Below are positions 1 to 11,640 of a stretch of 64,000 nucleotides of DNA, in pieces. The position numbers and the translations under genes were made by a program. The notes under the pieces were generated by a model. The model did not search any database, was not told where the DNA came from, and saw only the letters and a program-made list of their open reading frames with translations. The DNA comes from Ilyonectria destructans (taxonomy: Eukaryota; Ascomycota; Sordariomycetes; Hypocreales; Nectriaceae), in the NCBI GenBank assembly GCA_020740775.1, contig JAHEWK010000005.1, positions 2,790,001-2,854,000 of the forward strand, in the 5' to 3' direction. Positions within the stretch are counted from its first letter, which is position 1, and the number at the start of each line of letters is the position of its first letter.

Positions 1-2132
1 TTAGACTTGAATCTTTGTTTTGAAGGTTATCCATGCTTCCAGAAGCATGGGGCAAGGATGACATGTCGGCGAACGGGGCGAAGCAAGACATCACGCCTAG
101 CCATCCATGAGTAGTGCCGGACGAGTTTGGGCCAGGAGGAACATGTCCGCTAGAGAGTATAGGTATGGACGAGAGCCAAGGAAACAACGCGATAGGCCGG
201 GTCGCATGTTCCAAAACGTGGTGGACAGACACAGCCTGGGGAATTATCCCCTGTCGCGTGGGTTGAGGATCGGATCACCGGCTTAGTCTCATCGGTTGCG
301 AAACACTAGCTTGAGGCTGAAGCCTGATATGGCCCAAGGGGACGTTACAGAGCGTTCTTCTCTTGTGGTCTGCATGATCGATGTGGGATTCGAACGTCAT
401 GTAGGAGCTGGAGGATGAATGAAGGGACTGAGTTCGAGTATGTCATCCCATAGCAACATCTTCAGATTGATGATTGAATTGGAGATTACCTGCTTGTACC
501 GTCATGCAGTCTTCAATTCTGCGCAACCTGCTTTGTGCAGGTGCCAGTTGTCATTTTATTCTTTAAGCAGATGGGCCTGTCGTGCGATTTAAACCCGTCT
601 CTGGCCAAGAAGGAGTGCCGTCGGCAATTCTCAGTACTGGAGTCGGGATCGAATGGTCGTGATGACCGAGTCGAGACTCATTGAGGCTCAGTGCCCTGAT
701 TGGATGAGATACGGTTGAAGGAGAGAAGGGGTGAGATTTGTGCGGAGTTGAGTGACTTCGTGAGGCGGCGCAGGCGAAGGATTCAATTAATCCAATCTGC
801 TTTAAATCCCTTCAGTCGCTGGTCAAGTCCTGTTAATCTTACAGCTGCGTCTTTACCAATCTATTGAGATGGTTGGGGTAGACCTCTCGTTGTGTGAGCA
901 ACGCCACAACTGCACACCAAAAGTTGAAACATAAAGGAGTCTACTACTTTGTAGTAACCTTAACTTTTAACCATGATTGAGTGGCGTATCCTCTGGATTC
1001 TTAACCACATGCTGGTTGAGCGCTGAGGCTGATATTACTGGGAGATGCAAGGGGTTTGGCGTGTCGCAGTTTCGTTCACAGCCACCTCCGTCCACCCTAG
1101 CTGAAGGCCCAGTCTAAGCGTTTCTCACCTGGTCTGAGCGGCATCCTTTAGCTACAGTTTTGGCGGGAATGTCCGGTGGCTAGACCCGGACTGCCACGGT
1201 GAGTACGGCCGTTAGAGTCCGGCGGTGGCTAATGACGGCTCCGGAGCTAGCGGGCCCGGCGCTGGGTCAATCAGCTGAACCAGCCCGGAGGTTTTAAGAG
1301 TCCACTCCGGATGGGCCTGGGGAGTTTAGCCGTCGGGCGGGTTAGCAGTCGGCCGCTGAGGTCGAGAGACAAGCAATTTCGCACATTGAACGAACAATGC
1401 GGCATCCGCAAATCGTGGTCGTTCGTACCTCCTCGTTCCCGAAATTGCACCGTGCCTTTCCTATTGTCTTCGTTGAGGGCGTCTAGATTGGCGCCCTTCT
1501 GATGCTGCCTAGCCGTCTACGCGGCCTCTTGCTGTCCGTTATGGATGCAACGTGCCTCGGTGTCATCTTCCCAACGGCCACATCACTATCCTCAAAAAAG
1601 CAGTCAGCAATCCGTTCCTGGATCTGGATTATCTGGCTAGACGAGTTTCAAGCGCCGAAAGCCCGGGCTGCCCCCATGTCCACGCCGCCTTGCAGCCCTC
1701 ACCACGTCACGCCCTCGTCAGCGACGAAGCAGAATTGGGAAAACGGGACCGCGCGAGGACATTGGTATGCGCGCATCGAAGGGACATTTGTAACCGAGCG
1801 TTGTGAGATTGCGCGGCGCGGCTCCTTCGTGAGTGCCTGAGTGAGGCCGGCTCCAATCGCATTCTACGTCAGAATACGAGTTGGGTGGACTTTGAACTTG
1901 GCCATTCCGCTTTGGGGAGGTCGGTATCTACGCGCTCACGACCTATCGAAATGACGATCTCTTTGTTGTTTCATCCATGTCGCCAACTTTCATTTCGTCA
2001 TACATTTCATTATGCTATTTATCCATTCGTGATGCCCCCATTCTCTCATTTTATCACTCTCCTACTGTGCTCATCCTGAATGAAGCCTGACTTGGCTCGA
2101 ACATCCCACATTCTCTCCCTTCAGTTTGCACT
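1..2132. other. Gene-free left flank and MFS gene promoter
   Basis: I see no credible coding region here. Open frames are short and without family resemblance. The only local structure I noticed is an imperfect inverted repeat at about 918-977, with a short loop around 953-956. The last few hundred bases turn pyrimidine-rich (about 1970-2130), as fungal promoters and leaders often do before a start codon, here that of the MFS gene at 2133. Confidence 0.5.
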
Positions 2133-3877
2133 ATGTCGCCCACTGACCTGCGCCCAGACAACGCGGTAGATTCCGATGTCGAGAGCGAAGGCGCCGACCT
2201 CCTACACGCCGACTCGACTGAGCATTCGCCTCTGTTGCGAAATGACCTGCCTCCAGATATCGTTCCGGCCAAGTCGTTCCGGAATCGCGTTTTGCTCATG
2301 TGCGTCCTCTCTCTCTTTATCGTCGAGGTCAGCCAGTTCATAATGGAGCCGCCACTCCAAAAGATCATGGAAGACATCATCTGTCGCGACTACTACCCTG
2401 ATCACGTCCTTCGAGTGCCCCGCATACAGGACAATCGCTGCAAGAATAACGAGGTTCAGAAGACGCTAGCTATGGTGAGGGGCTGGATCCTGGCCTTTGA
2501 GATGGCTATTCGTGAGTTACCCGGTCTGCGTCGGTGTCGCGAAGGAATTGGTAATTGACATAGCCATGACAGCCATCGTTGCTCAATTCCCCTTCGGCAT
2601 TATTGCTGACAAGTATGGGCGTCGCCCCGTCTTGTTCCTCTCGATATTTGGGTGCACATGCCAAACTCTTTGGGTCATGATTATCTGTACGTCCAACTCC
2701 TGATACCGTGCCCCCTTGTCCATCACTCACACCCCAACAGTGTTCTTTCCAAATGTTTTTTCCATCTGGGCCGTCCTTCCCGGAAGCCTATTCTACCTCA
2801 TTGGAGGAGGCGGGGCCATGGCCGCAGCCATGGTCTGGACCATTGTCGCCGACGTCGTCCCCGTCGCCGAGCGAACCTCGGTGTTCTATCAGTTGACTGC
2901 AGTAGTGCTTTTGATCAACGTTATCGTCAACCCAATCGCGGGTTGGTTCCTTCGATTCGATCCCTGGATCCCAATGTGGCTGAGCTTTGGGTTCCTCGTC
3001 CTCGGAACGCTTTCTACGTTGCTTATTCCCGAGACTCTGTGGCTTCGACGCAAGGCAGACGACCGGCGACGAAATGGAGTCAGTCATGAGACCGGCAATC
3101 CCGAAGGGAACGAAAATGGGAATGGCACGCTCAAACACCGTATCTTGCAGCAGGCTTGGTTTACCGTCAAGAATGATATAGGTCATGTCTGGCGATTCAT
3201 TTTTGCCTCCAAGACCGTCATGATACTAATCTTGGCCCTTTCCGCCTATTTGCCAATCAGACTGGCATTTTCCAACATCTTGCTCCAGTATATGACAAAA
3301 AGATTTCATTGGGAGTGGTCTACAGTGAGTACTCCTGCGGAAGTGGACTGTATACATTTACTAATGGCATCTCAAGGCAACCTACATTTCTACCGCTGGT
3401 ATGCTTGCGACCGTGGCCTCATTGCTCGTAGTTCTTCCTCTTGCATCAATTTTCATTACCAGACGTTACCAGTACGGTCCTCTGCAAAGAGATCTATTTC
3501 TCACGCGGATCTCAATTTTATTCATGGCATCTGGACTTCTGCTCATGACAGTTGCTGGGGTTCCATGGCTGTTCATCACATCGCTTGTCACCACGAGCTT
3601 AGGAAATGGCTTCGGCGCATTATGCCGGGCGTTGTTGAATGCCGTCGTTGAGCCACATACTGTTGCGACACTCAACACGACCATTTCGCTTGCCGAGATG
3701 CTCATGGCCCTGGCCAGCGGCCCGGCGATGGGTTGGTTGCTGAGTGAAGGGATGGACCTAGGAGGTGCTTGGCAAGGACTGCCTTTCCTGGTTTTGACCG
3801 TGGTTTCAATTGGAATCGCGGCGGCTGTCTTTGCTTTTAAGATTCCGACCGGTGTGGCACAAGCTCGTGAAAGCTAG
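2133..3877 (+). CDS. MFS transporter
   Basis: Four exons, 2133-2511, 2564-2686, 2741-3324 and 3377-3877, joined by GT-AG introns of 52, 54 and 52 nt, give 528 residues. That is a normal length for a fungal major facilitator permease. The N-terminal tail (about 1-50) is acidic and cytosolic. A hydrophobic segment begins near residue 52. The MFS loop 2-3 signature is seen as GIIADKYGRR at residues 138-147, right after the first intron. A hydrophilic central loop (about 305-350) separates two bundles of membrane helices. The general fold is secure, but the substrate is not; similar proteins are found both as free-standing permeases and in secondary-metabolite clusters. No biosynthetic gene lies next to it. 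Acceptor and donor choices were fixed by keeping the MFS frame open across each junction. Confidence 0.85.
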
Positions 3878-4330
3878 CCTCGTGTTGTCTAGATGGTGGA
3901 TGCGGATGTGGACGTGGATTACACTCGTAATTGAATCAGGCATCAAATTCAAGGGCCAAGGCGTTCTATCAGGGTTATGGGAAATTTTCTGTTTGTTCCA
4001 ATAATTTAAACGTATTTTCAACTCAAGATTAGAACCTAAGAAACACTATTATTCATGCAATGTCATCTCCAGGTTAGGAGCTCAACGTTCAAGAGGAACC
4101 AGAGAGCTTCGGCTTATCGGCTTATCGATAAGAAAAGACCCACTCTCCACACTCCATCCACCCCGCTGCCGCCTACTCCACGGCAGCTCCAACATCCATT
4201 CACCATCGCTTCAGCCTCGAAACCCTCCTCGGATCGCAACATCTTGTCCTGGATAACGCGCACCTCTCCTCCTACCGATCTACTTGGGAATACCACCTAT
4301 CTATCGAGCCGTACGAGGCCAACCGCTACC

Positions 4331-5915
4331 ATGTCGGACGACGAGGATTTCATGCAGGAGTCGGATGAGGAGCAGCACGTTTCCCTCTGGCCCACACCAA
4401 CACATGCTCTGGCTGACCATATCTAGGTACGACTTCGAGTACGAGGAAGATGACGACGAAGACTCCGGCGATGTCGACATCGAGAACAAGTACTACAACG
4501 CGAAGCAGCTGAAGCTCTCCGACCCCGAGGATGCGGTTGCCGAGTTCCTGGGCATCCCCCCGCTGGAGGACGAGAAAGGAGAATGGGGATTCAAAGGCTT
4601 GAAACAAGCAATCAAGGTGGAATTTAAGCTGGGCCAATACGAAAAGGTGTGTTGGGTTCTCCGACATCACTGCCAACATCGCGCTGATTGATCATTGCAG
4701 GCAGCCGAGCACTTCGCCGAGCTCTTAACCTACGTCAAGTCGGCCGTCACCCGGAACTACTCCGAGAAATCTATCAACAACATGCTTGACTACATTGAGA
4801 AAGGAGCCGATGGACCGGGCGCCACCCGATGCATGGAGCAGTTCTACTCCCTCACTCTGCAGAGCTTCCAGAGCACCAACAACGAAAGGCTATGGCTGAA
4901 GACGAACATTAAATTGGCCAAGCTCCTGCTCGATCGCAAAGAGTACGCAGCCGTGTCGAAGAAGCTACGAGAGCTTCACAAGACTTGCCAGCGGGAGGAC
5001 GGCTCAGACGACCCCAGCAAGGGCACATACTCGCTCGAGATCTATGCCCTGGAGATCCAGATGTTTGCCGAGACCAAGAACAACAAGCAGCTGAAGGCCT
5101 TGTATCAGAGAGCTCTCAAGGTCAAGTCTGCGGTACCCCATCCCAGAATCATGGGAATTATCCGAGAGTGTGGTGGCAAGATGCACATGAGCGAGGAGAA
5201 CTGGAAGGAGGCGCAGAGCGACTTTTTCGAGTCATTCCGAAACTACGACGAGGCGGGCTCATTGCAGCGTATCCAGGTCCTCAAGTATCTGCTCTTGACG
5301 ACAATGTTGATGAAGTCCAACATCAACCCGTTCGACTCGCAAGAAACTAAGCCCTACAAGACGGACCCCAGAATATCAGCCATGACGGAACTTGTAGACG
5401 CCTACCAACGGGATGATGTACACACTTACGAGAAGGTCTTGGCGCGTAATCAAGACATCTTGGGCGACTCCTTCATCGCTGAGAACATCGACGAGGTCAC
5501 GCGTAACATGCGAACCAAGGGTGTTGTGAAGCTGATTGCGCCCTACACTCGAATGAAGCTTGCGTGGATCGCCAAGCAGCTCAAGATATCCGAGCCGGAG
5601 GTGCAAGATATCTTGGGCTTCCTCATCATCGATGGAAAGATCAGCGGGCGGATCAACCAGCAGGAGGGACTTCTCGAAATAACATCTGACGCCGACTCGG
5701 AGCGAATCTTGGCTCTCCAGGGCTTGACCACATCGATTTCGGAGTTGTTTGGGACCATCTTTAGGGACGGTGATGGTTTCCGCAATATTGAAAACTCGTC
5801 AGTAGAGGACCAAGGTGTGGACATGCAAGGCATCCCGATTGGCAAGGGGTCAGGTGGGCGTGGGCCGGCTCTTCGGAGCAAGAAAGGCAAGGGAATCGCA
5901 ACGGGCTGGCCATGA
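4331..5915 (+). CDS. csn2: COP9 signalosome subunit 2 (PCI-domain protein)
   Basis: Exons 4331-4374, 4427-4646 and 4701-5915 give 492 residues. CSN2 is a scaffold subunit of the COP9 signalosome, which removes NEDD8 from cullin-RING ubiquitin ligases in nucleus and cytosol. The acidic N-terminus (MSDDEDFMQESDEEQ followed by YDFEYEED) is the CSN2/Rpn6 type. Helical repeats follow, and the C-terminal PCI winged helix is visible at about residues 355-425 (from IAPYTRMKLAWIAKQL to the GRINQQEG hairpin). The first intron is odd: to keep the conserved YDFEYE stretch the donor must be GC (GCACGT at 4375) with acceptor at 4426 and a CTGAC branch site about 10 nt before it. A canonical alternative (GT at 4379, AG at 4439) is also in frame but deletes YDFE. 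Intron 2 is ordinary. The glycine-rich C-terminal tail after about 465 is usual for fungal CSN2. Confidence 0.93.
4375..4426 (+). other. GC-AG intron in the COP9 subunit 2 gene
   Basis: A 52-nt intron with 5' GCACGT, branch-like CTGAC near 4412 and 3' TCTAG. It is inferred because it alone joins the acidic leader to the conserved YDFEYE motif in frame. The competing GT-AG intron 4379-4439 cannot be excluded without transcript reads. Confidence 0.65.
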
Positions 5916-8900
5916 GGGGATCTCGTAGACCCCCAACGGCACTCATGATCAGGCAGATACCACGATTGTGCATGGAGGCCTTGCAACTCAGTTCTCAGTT
6001 TCTGTTGATACGCCACCAAACGTTAGCACAGCTCGAGAAGCGGGAGTTGCATGCGTGTTTGTCCGCCATAGGATGAAGGACGGGATCTGATATGGTACAA
6101 CGTAATGTCATCGTGTATTTGTACCGAGCTATCGCGGGGTGGCAGCATAGATCGATCAATAATAGAACGGAAGACGACAGCCCCGGACAGCTGAACGTGG
6201 ATCTCAGCAAAATCGAACCAGAATGACGTAGGAGACGCTCTGAATATGGATACAGACTCTATGTTTTTGTTTGCTCATCCCCTGCTATCCATCCCATGTC
6301 GACTTGGACCTGAGACATTTGGTGATAGGCAACGGATGTCCAATGGCCTTGGAGTTTCGCCGCATATTTTCGATACCTCACCCCTCTAAAGCACCGCACG
6401 GGCTGCAACGTTGGCAGCATGAGGAACGCTGCAGGAATGGGGAATTGGAGGGTGGTCGGTTTACAGCTCAGCCGCTACAGTGGGTTGCATAGTTGCACGA
6501 AAGACATGAAGGAGGCCAGTTACGTGACCGAGGGGAACCGGGGGCGACAGCGAGAGCCAGAGCGAGACTATTCCAAGGTGGGATGGATGCGGGGACAAGC
6601 AGGCAATGTGAACATGTTTGCCAGTGCCCAGCGATCTGGCCCAAGATCTGCGAATAGGGGGCTGGGGTTGAAGTGCACTCATGTAGGGCCAGCATGCATG
6701 GCTTGCTGATCAGGCCGCAGCTATTAGATGCAGACAGATGGAGTCCACAGAGGAATTACAAACACGGCAAATGAGGCTGCTGGAGTCGCGACAGTGCAGG
6801 ATAAGCGGTCACAGACATGGTGTCGAGTTGCATCGCCAGCAACAGGCAACAGTACCACGAGTACAAGCATGAGTACAAGTGGGAGTACAAGCACAAGACC
6901 TTCATTCCGACCAATGTCAGTGGAAGAGGGGTGCAGCTGAGGCGTTCTCTTGTCCCACAACCACAACGCATCGAGGCTTTAGATCTGGTCAGAGGGCTGG
7001 ATGCATGGCCGTGAGGCTTGAGGAGGGAAGCTGAACGGGGGCCCCGAACGTGGGTGATTGGGCTGTAGCATGTAGCCGTCGGATGTAATCCACAGCGGTG
7101 AGGCAAGATACATGGACGATATTAGGTTATGGGTATGGACTGCCGTTGTTCGTAAGTAGGCTGCCTTGGAGTGTCTGACCGTCCACCCCTGCGGACGGGA
7201 GCCTCGGTATACGAGAAACAGATAGATTGCCCAATGAGGTGCAGCGTCCGAGCGATGAGCCTGTGTAGCAAAGGCCGTTCCAGAGTGATACACAAGGCAC
7301 AGTAACCAGGGCAGACGTGACAATTGCCCGAAATCGGTATCATCAAAACCACGGGTGTTACTCGGGGGACTGGGGGAGCACAAGAGATGCGGCAGTCGCA
7401 AAGGAGCAGCGGAATTGAGGGCACACGATGCCAGAGCCGCCCTCATACGAGGTCGTTTGCGTCATCCGGTCAGGCTGCGGATCTTGGTGGCTGATATTGC
7501 TTCTACGATAGTGTAATGATCTATCATATATTGCCCAAGAACCCGGTGGGAGGAAGGCCACTGACCGGGTGCCTGGCTCAATCCCACTCTGCCACGAATG
7601 TCAACGGCGGTGAATCTAGCTTCGTGACTGGACTGACCAGAAATAAGAAAAACCGTTCTGTCTGGCGGTGGCGAGCCTGTTGTCGAGGCGGCATGATGCA
7701 GCTGCAGAGACCCCCCATGTCTGTCCCGCCCATGCATCAGCTCGACGCTCGTTCACCGCACGACGACGAAAAGCCACGGCTCGCTGCCGCTTTTACGAGT
7801 ATGTTCTCTCGATACCCATGTCCACACACCTCTCGATGGAAAGGGATCGGGTCGGGCCCGGTCCCCGGGCGGGTATCTAGTATGCAGGTGATCTGTCTCT
7901 GGCTTGGTTGCAAAGCGGCTGATGTATGGAGTATGCAGCTTTGACTATGTCAAATATGAGAGCCTGACAGCGGGACAGACAAACCAAGTTGTGGGTGAAA
8001 TGGCCAATGAGAGAGGCCTGGCGGAGATGCAGGATGCTTCCGGTTGCAGGAGGCTCAAAGTGCGGCAGCATGCAAGCAACCAATGAGGCGTCTGGAAGAA
8101 GAGGAGAGAAGAGCGGCGAAGAGAAATGGCTTGCTGAGAGCCAACCGGTTAAGAAATCCAGGACATTTTCTTGCTCTGGCAGACGGGATGATGATGATTG
8201 TGCAGGGTCTAGAGCGGACAGACGTCGTCGTCTAGTGTCTGGAGGCGGATCTGGATGTGGATTTATGCCGGCACTCTATTAGTGTAATAGTCAATTAATT
8301 CTCCAACGGCACAGGGTACGGAGGGCTGTCCCACCAAGTCTCGTAACGCATTCGCACAATTGCGAAGGGTGCAACCCCAAGGCGGCTGGTTTCACGAGGT
8401 TCCTTGCGGGCGGGTATTAAGGGCATTAATTGATGGATAGTACGGGACACGGGCAACGGAGCAGGTACGGGACACGGAGCAACGAGAGACCAGGGCGGAC
8501 GAAAACACTGGCTTCAGGCCCTGGAGCCGATGGGTGCACGGAGCGGCGAACGGCCGGAGTCGCCCAGCCCATAGTGTTGACGCAACGGACTCAAGCCCCC
8601 CTCCCCGGCCGAGAGGGGGGTGGCCACGCGGGTCGAGCCAGCGGGTGGAGTTGACTATTGTTTCGTCCCAAGTGCAAGCCTCCTTTTGGCTGCTCGCGAG
8701 GTTGACTGCTAACTGCTAACTACTACGTGCGTATTCCTGAAGAACAGGGAGGGTGGAGCGCTGTCAGCCGCAGCCGCCGCCGTCGCCGCCGCCTCCGCAC
8801 CGACAGTGTCCGGCTCGGCCGCTAACGACGTAGTGTTGAGGTAAAAACAAAATAAAAAATAAAAAAAGGGAGGAAACTTGGGAGGGAATATTGACGTGGT

Positions 8901-9294
8901 CCGTGGGGTTGGAATAGCACACGGTAGTCTGTCGATGGAAGGCTTGGGAGCATGGGGGAGAGAGGAGACAACAAGGGGAATTTCTCGGGATACTGTGCCG
9001 TCGACGTGGCCCTCTCTCTCTCTCCCCTCCCGCCCCCGGAGGTTCCGACCCGGACGTGAGATGCTGTCATAAGAGCTTAGCAGAGTTTAGTTTGGCGGTC
9101 ATAGGTTTTGGTCTGGGCTTGGGGCCGGAATGACGTTGGAGCTTGCGGTCGGGGTGAGAGCTACTGGGCTGTGATGCCACCTGGATATAGCAATGTGCAC
9201 TATGTAAGTGGTGAGGGTCTGGAGTATGGAGGTGTGTGTCTGTCCCATGTGGTGTGCGTGCGTTGCGCGCGTGTGCGTCCCGGTTCGTGGGTGC

Positions 9295-9310
9295 GTGTGT
9301 GTGTGTGTGT
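9295..9310. repeat. (GT)8 microsatellite
   Basis: Eight uninterrupted GT units within a wider GTGCG-rich stretch of about 9230-9310. Confidence 0.9.
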
Positions 9311-11606
9311 GCCATGTGCCGGGTGCCACAGTCAAGACGACGCCGTTGCTTGGCCTGCGTGGGATGGTGGAGAGAGGATCGTCGGCCTGTGGAAACCTCC
9401 AAGCAAGCCATCAAGGCAAGGCGGAAAAAGAAAGCAAGCAATCCAAGACGAGACCAAGACGCCAATTCCTGCATCTCCCTTCCCCTCCCCCCCGCACCAC
9501 CTCGAACAAACACCCATGTCGGTCGTGGATAGTGCCGTACCGCCATTGTATCCTGCAGAGCGAGCCGCAGTACCATGGTTCGCTCCGTGGGGAGAGGAGC
9601 CATGTACCGGTATTCCCAAGTATCATGGCCCACGGGGGCGCGGCGGGACGAGCTGACGGGCGGTGGAGACGCTTCCCGTTTGTTTGCTTGCTTGCTCGTC
9701 TGTCTGGGCGTTGGGTCTGGCTAGTTGCTTTGGCTCGCTGGCTGGGCGTGTGTCGTCCGTCGCCGCACCGCCCGTCTTCCCGTCTCCCGCTGGCAGCGGG
9801 CCGTCTCGCGGGTTCTGTTGTTGGGAGGAGCTGTTCACCGTAGACCTGGACGAGTCGAGAAACCCATATGAACCCGCCGGTCCCCATCTGTTTCGCGGCG
9901 AGCAATTGCGTAGTCAACTCATCTTTGTTCAAGACAAGTCCCCAGATCCCAACCAGCACCGAGCTGGGTCAGCCTGGATTCTGGCGTACAGCCCCCCCTG
10001 TTCCCCTGCTATCACAGTCCCTGGCCATCGTGTCCATCACTATATCCTTCCATCTGCCACTACACATCGTTCCCATACTAGCTACGCTTTCCCACTTGCC
10101 CCTTTCGTCCTCGTTCGCCTTAGCTTTGGGTGATCGTTTGGATCCTCCTTCAGCTCGTCGTTGTCTCCCTCTCCTTCGGCACCTTAGGTTGAGACTGTTG
10201 ACCTCCCCCCTTGTCAGTGCCTGTGCCTTGTGCCTGTGCCTGTCCTGTGCTTCGGCGTCGCATCCAGAAGCAAGGAAGGCGAGCAGCGAATCAGCGCTTT
10301 GCTATTCTCATCATCCTCGGCAGCAGCAGCACCACCGCCGCCACCGCCAACACCTACAGAAACACGAGCAACCAACCACCAGGGCCTCGTCGCAGCACCA
10401 GCAGAGTCCTCGCCTGTGTCTGTAGCAGCAGAGCCGCCATACCCATTATCCATTTCTTTCCCTCCCTGGGATCCCTCGCCGTTCCCTTCCTCCTCTCTCG
10501 CCATCACAAGAACACCCCGGCGGAATACCCCTGTTCTGGGCTATCCCCCACGCGCATTCAGTTGTCGGCCTCCAACGTACGAATTTAGTTGATAATTTAT
10601 TATCACAAGGGCACCCGCCGTCCCGCAACGCAAGGGCCACACAGGCTTGCAGGGTCAGTTCATCGACGCTGCCCGTCGACCCGGCCGAGACAGGTCGAGA
10701 CGAATCCACCTCCAGTAAGCCAGACGAGACCCGCCGTCCTCCCAATCACCGACAACCCTGGTCTGGCCCGTCTGCCCAGGGCATCACATCTCCAACGTGG
10801 TGTCACGCTTCCCGACGTTGAGGGTAATTCATGCGCCTCTGCTTGCCAATCGCGCCAGGCAATTCGTCCAACCCGGTTGCTGCTTGATCTCCAACACCTC
10901 TTGTTGGCTTCCCTGCCTGCCGCCACATCGACTCTGACCAGGCCACATCAAACCCCAGTACACACCACTCTCAGCATTAGCATCACCACTATTGCCCAGG
11001 TACCTGCCGGCATCAAGCAGTAGCACCAACGGTAGCACCATCGCCATCATCATCGCCATCGTCATCATCAAGACTAGCACCATCACCAGCACTTGGAAGC
11101 CATTACAATCTCCCCCTTTCCACCCGCTTATACAACTCCATCCCCATCCGATTTTCACTCCCACTGCTGCTTTCTCAGCCCTCAGCCTTCAGCAACATTC
11201 AACACCCCCCTAAAGTCCGTGTCCCCGGTTCCCTGCCTGCCAAGCCCCGCTGGCTTCTAGTAAGGGACGATCCGCAACAAGACACGACCAACACAACGCC
11301 CGCCCACTCACACAGGGCTCACGCACACCACGCGCACGTCCATCCACGCTCACGGAGAGATCCGTGTTTGGGAAGTGGGAAGAGTGGAAGACAGCTTCTA
11401 CCCTTACCAGAATACATAGACCCCGGACCCTTGACCCGACAGCCAGGGCAGGGATTTGCAAAAGCCCATCGCATCGACTACTAGCGGCACAGCAAGTCGG
11501 ACCAGGCTTGGGACTCCACGGCCGAACCAGCGAACCAGCCAAGGACCTAGAAGAAGGCTCCGTCAGAAACGCGCCACAGCCCAGCAGAAGCACCCCAGCA
11601 GTGCGA

Positions 11607-11640
11607 ACGCACGCACGCACGCAACGCACGCACGCACGCG
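11607..11640. repeat. ACGC tetranucleotide repeat
   Basis: About eight ACGC units with one slip, in the pyrimidine-rich region upstream of the otubain gene. Confidence 0.85.

Noticed and set aside
4379..4439. GT-AG version of the first csn2 intron
   Set aside because: It is in frame but removes the conserved YDFE residues and ignores the well-placed CTGAC. Kept only as a possible alternative.
9067..9959. Overlapping frames of 180-210 codons on both strands
   Set aside because: They mirror each other on GT/AC repeats and show no family pattern.
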